Positions 5,053 through 5,074 of a stretch of 5,074 bases of DNA are shown here, piece by piece. A program made the translations under genes and the position numbers. The stretch spans positions 1 to 5,074 of the forward strand of contig CAZSGH010000084.1 of assembly GCA_964606405.1 (NCBI GenBank). The letters are read 5' to 3'. This stretch comes from GCA-002282575 sp964606405. Lineage in GTDB: Bacteria; Pseudomonadota; Gammaproteobacteria; Thiomicrospirales; Thiomicrospiraceae. Under the pieces are notes generated by a model. The model was given only the letters and a program-made list of their open reading frames with translations, did not search any database and had not been told where the DNA came from. Numbering within the stretch: position 1 is the first letter of the stretch; every line of letters starts with the position of its first letter.

Positions 5053-5074
5053 ATCAATTTCGTCAGAATGTGCG

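Overview
The window reads like a chromosomal segment of a gammaproteobacterium of moderate GC content. The grounds are the gammaproteobacterial-type quinolinate synthase and YebC, a tRNA-Leu with an encoded CCA end, clear Shine-Dalgarno sites and REP/MITE-like intergenic palindromes. A member of the Thiotrichales or a related lineage is possible, but this is a guess from sequence flavour only.

Layout from left to right. Positions 1-1777 hold the 5' part of comEC on the minus strand, running off the left edge. It encodes the DNA-uptake channel of natural transformation. It is one uninterrupted reading frame, although several out-of-frame ORFs lie across it. Its C-terminal metallo-beta-lactamase-like part looks degenerate. 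Positions 1778-2177 are a 400-bp gene-free stretch between divergent transcription units. It carries an inverted pair of REP-like hairpins, a second palindromic element whose ends share the motif CTCTAAAAA, and at its right end a clear sigma70 promoter. That promoter drives the tRNA-Leu(UAA) gene at 2178-2265 on the plus strand. Positions 2266-2406 hold a minus-strand Rho-independent terminator that closes the unit coming from the right.

That unit lies on the minus strand and is read in the order vapB-like antitoxin (4933-4688), vapC-like PIN toxin (4691-4305), nadA (4262-3171) and yebC (3153-2407). The toxin and antitoxin overlap by 4 bp. nadA follows the toxin by 42 bp with no terminator seen. 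yebC follows nadA by 17 bp with its own strong ribosome binding site. nadA supplies quinolinate for NAD synthesis, yebC is a broadly conserved regulator or translation factor, and vapBC is an accessory type II toxin-antitoxin module inserted just upstream of nadA. The antitoxin promoter region (4944-5003) is rich in short palindromes suited to autoregulation. At the right edge a minus-strand terminator marks the end of a gene lying outside the window.

No CRISPR array, transposase gene or clearly new multi-gene system is visible. The points most worth a second look are the degenerate nuclease-like domain of ComEC, the palindromic element cluster between comEC and the tRNA, and the toxin-antitoxin module feeding directly into nadA.
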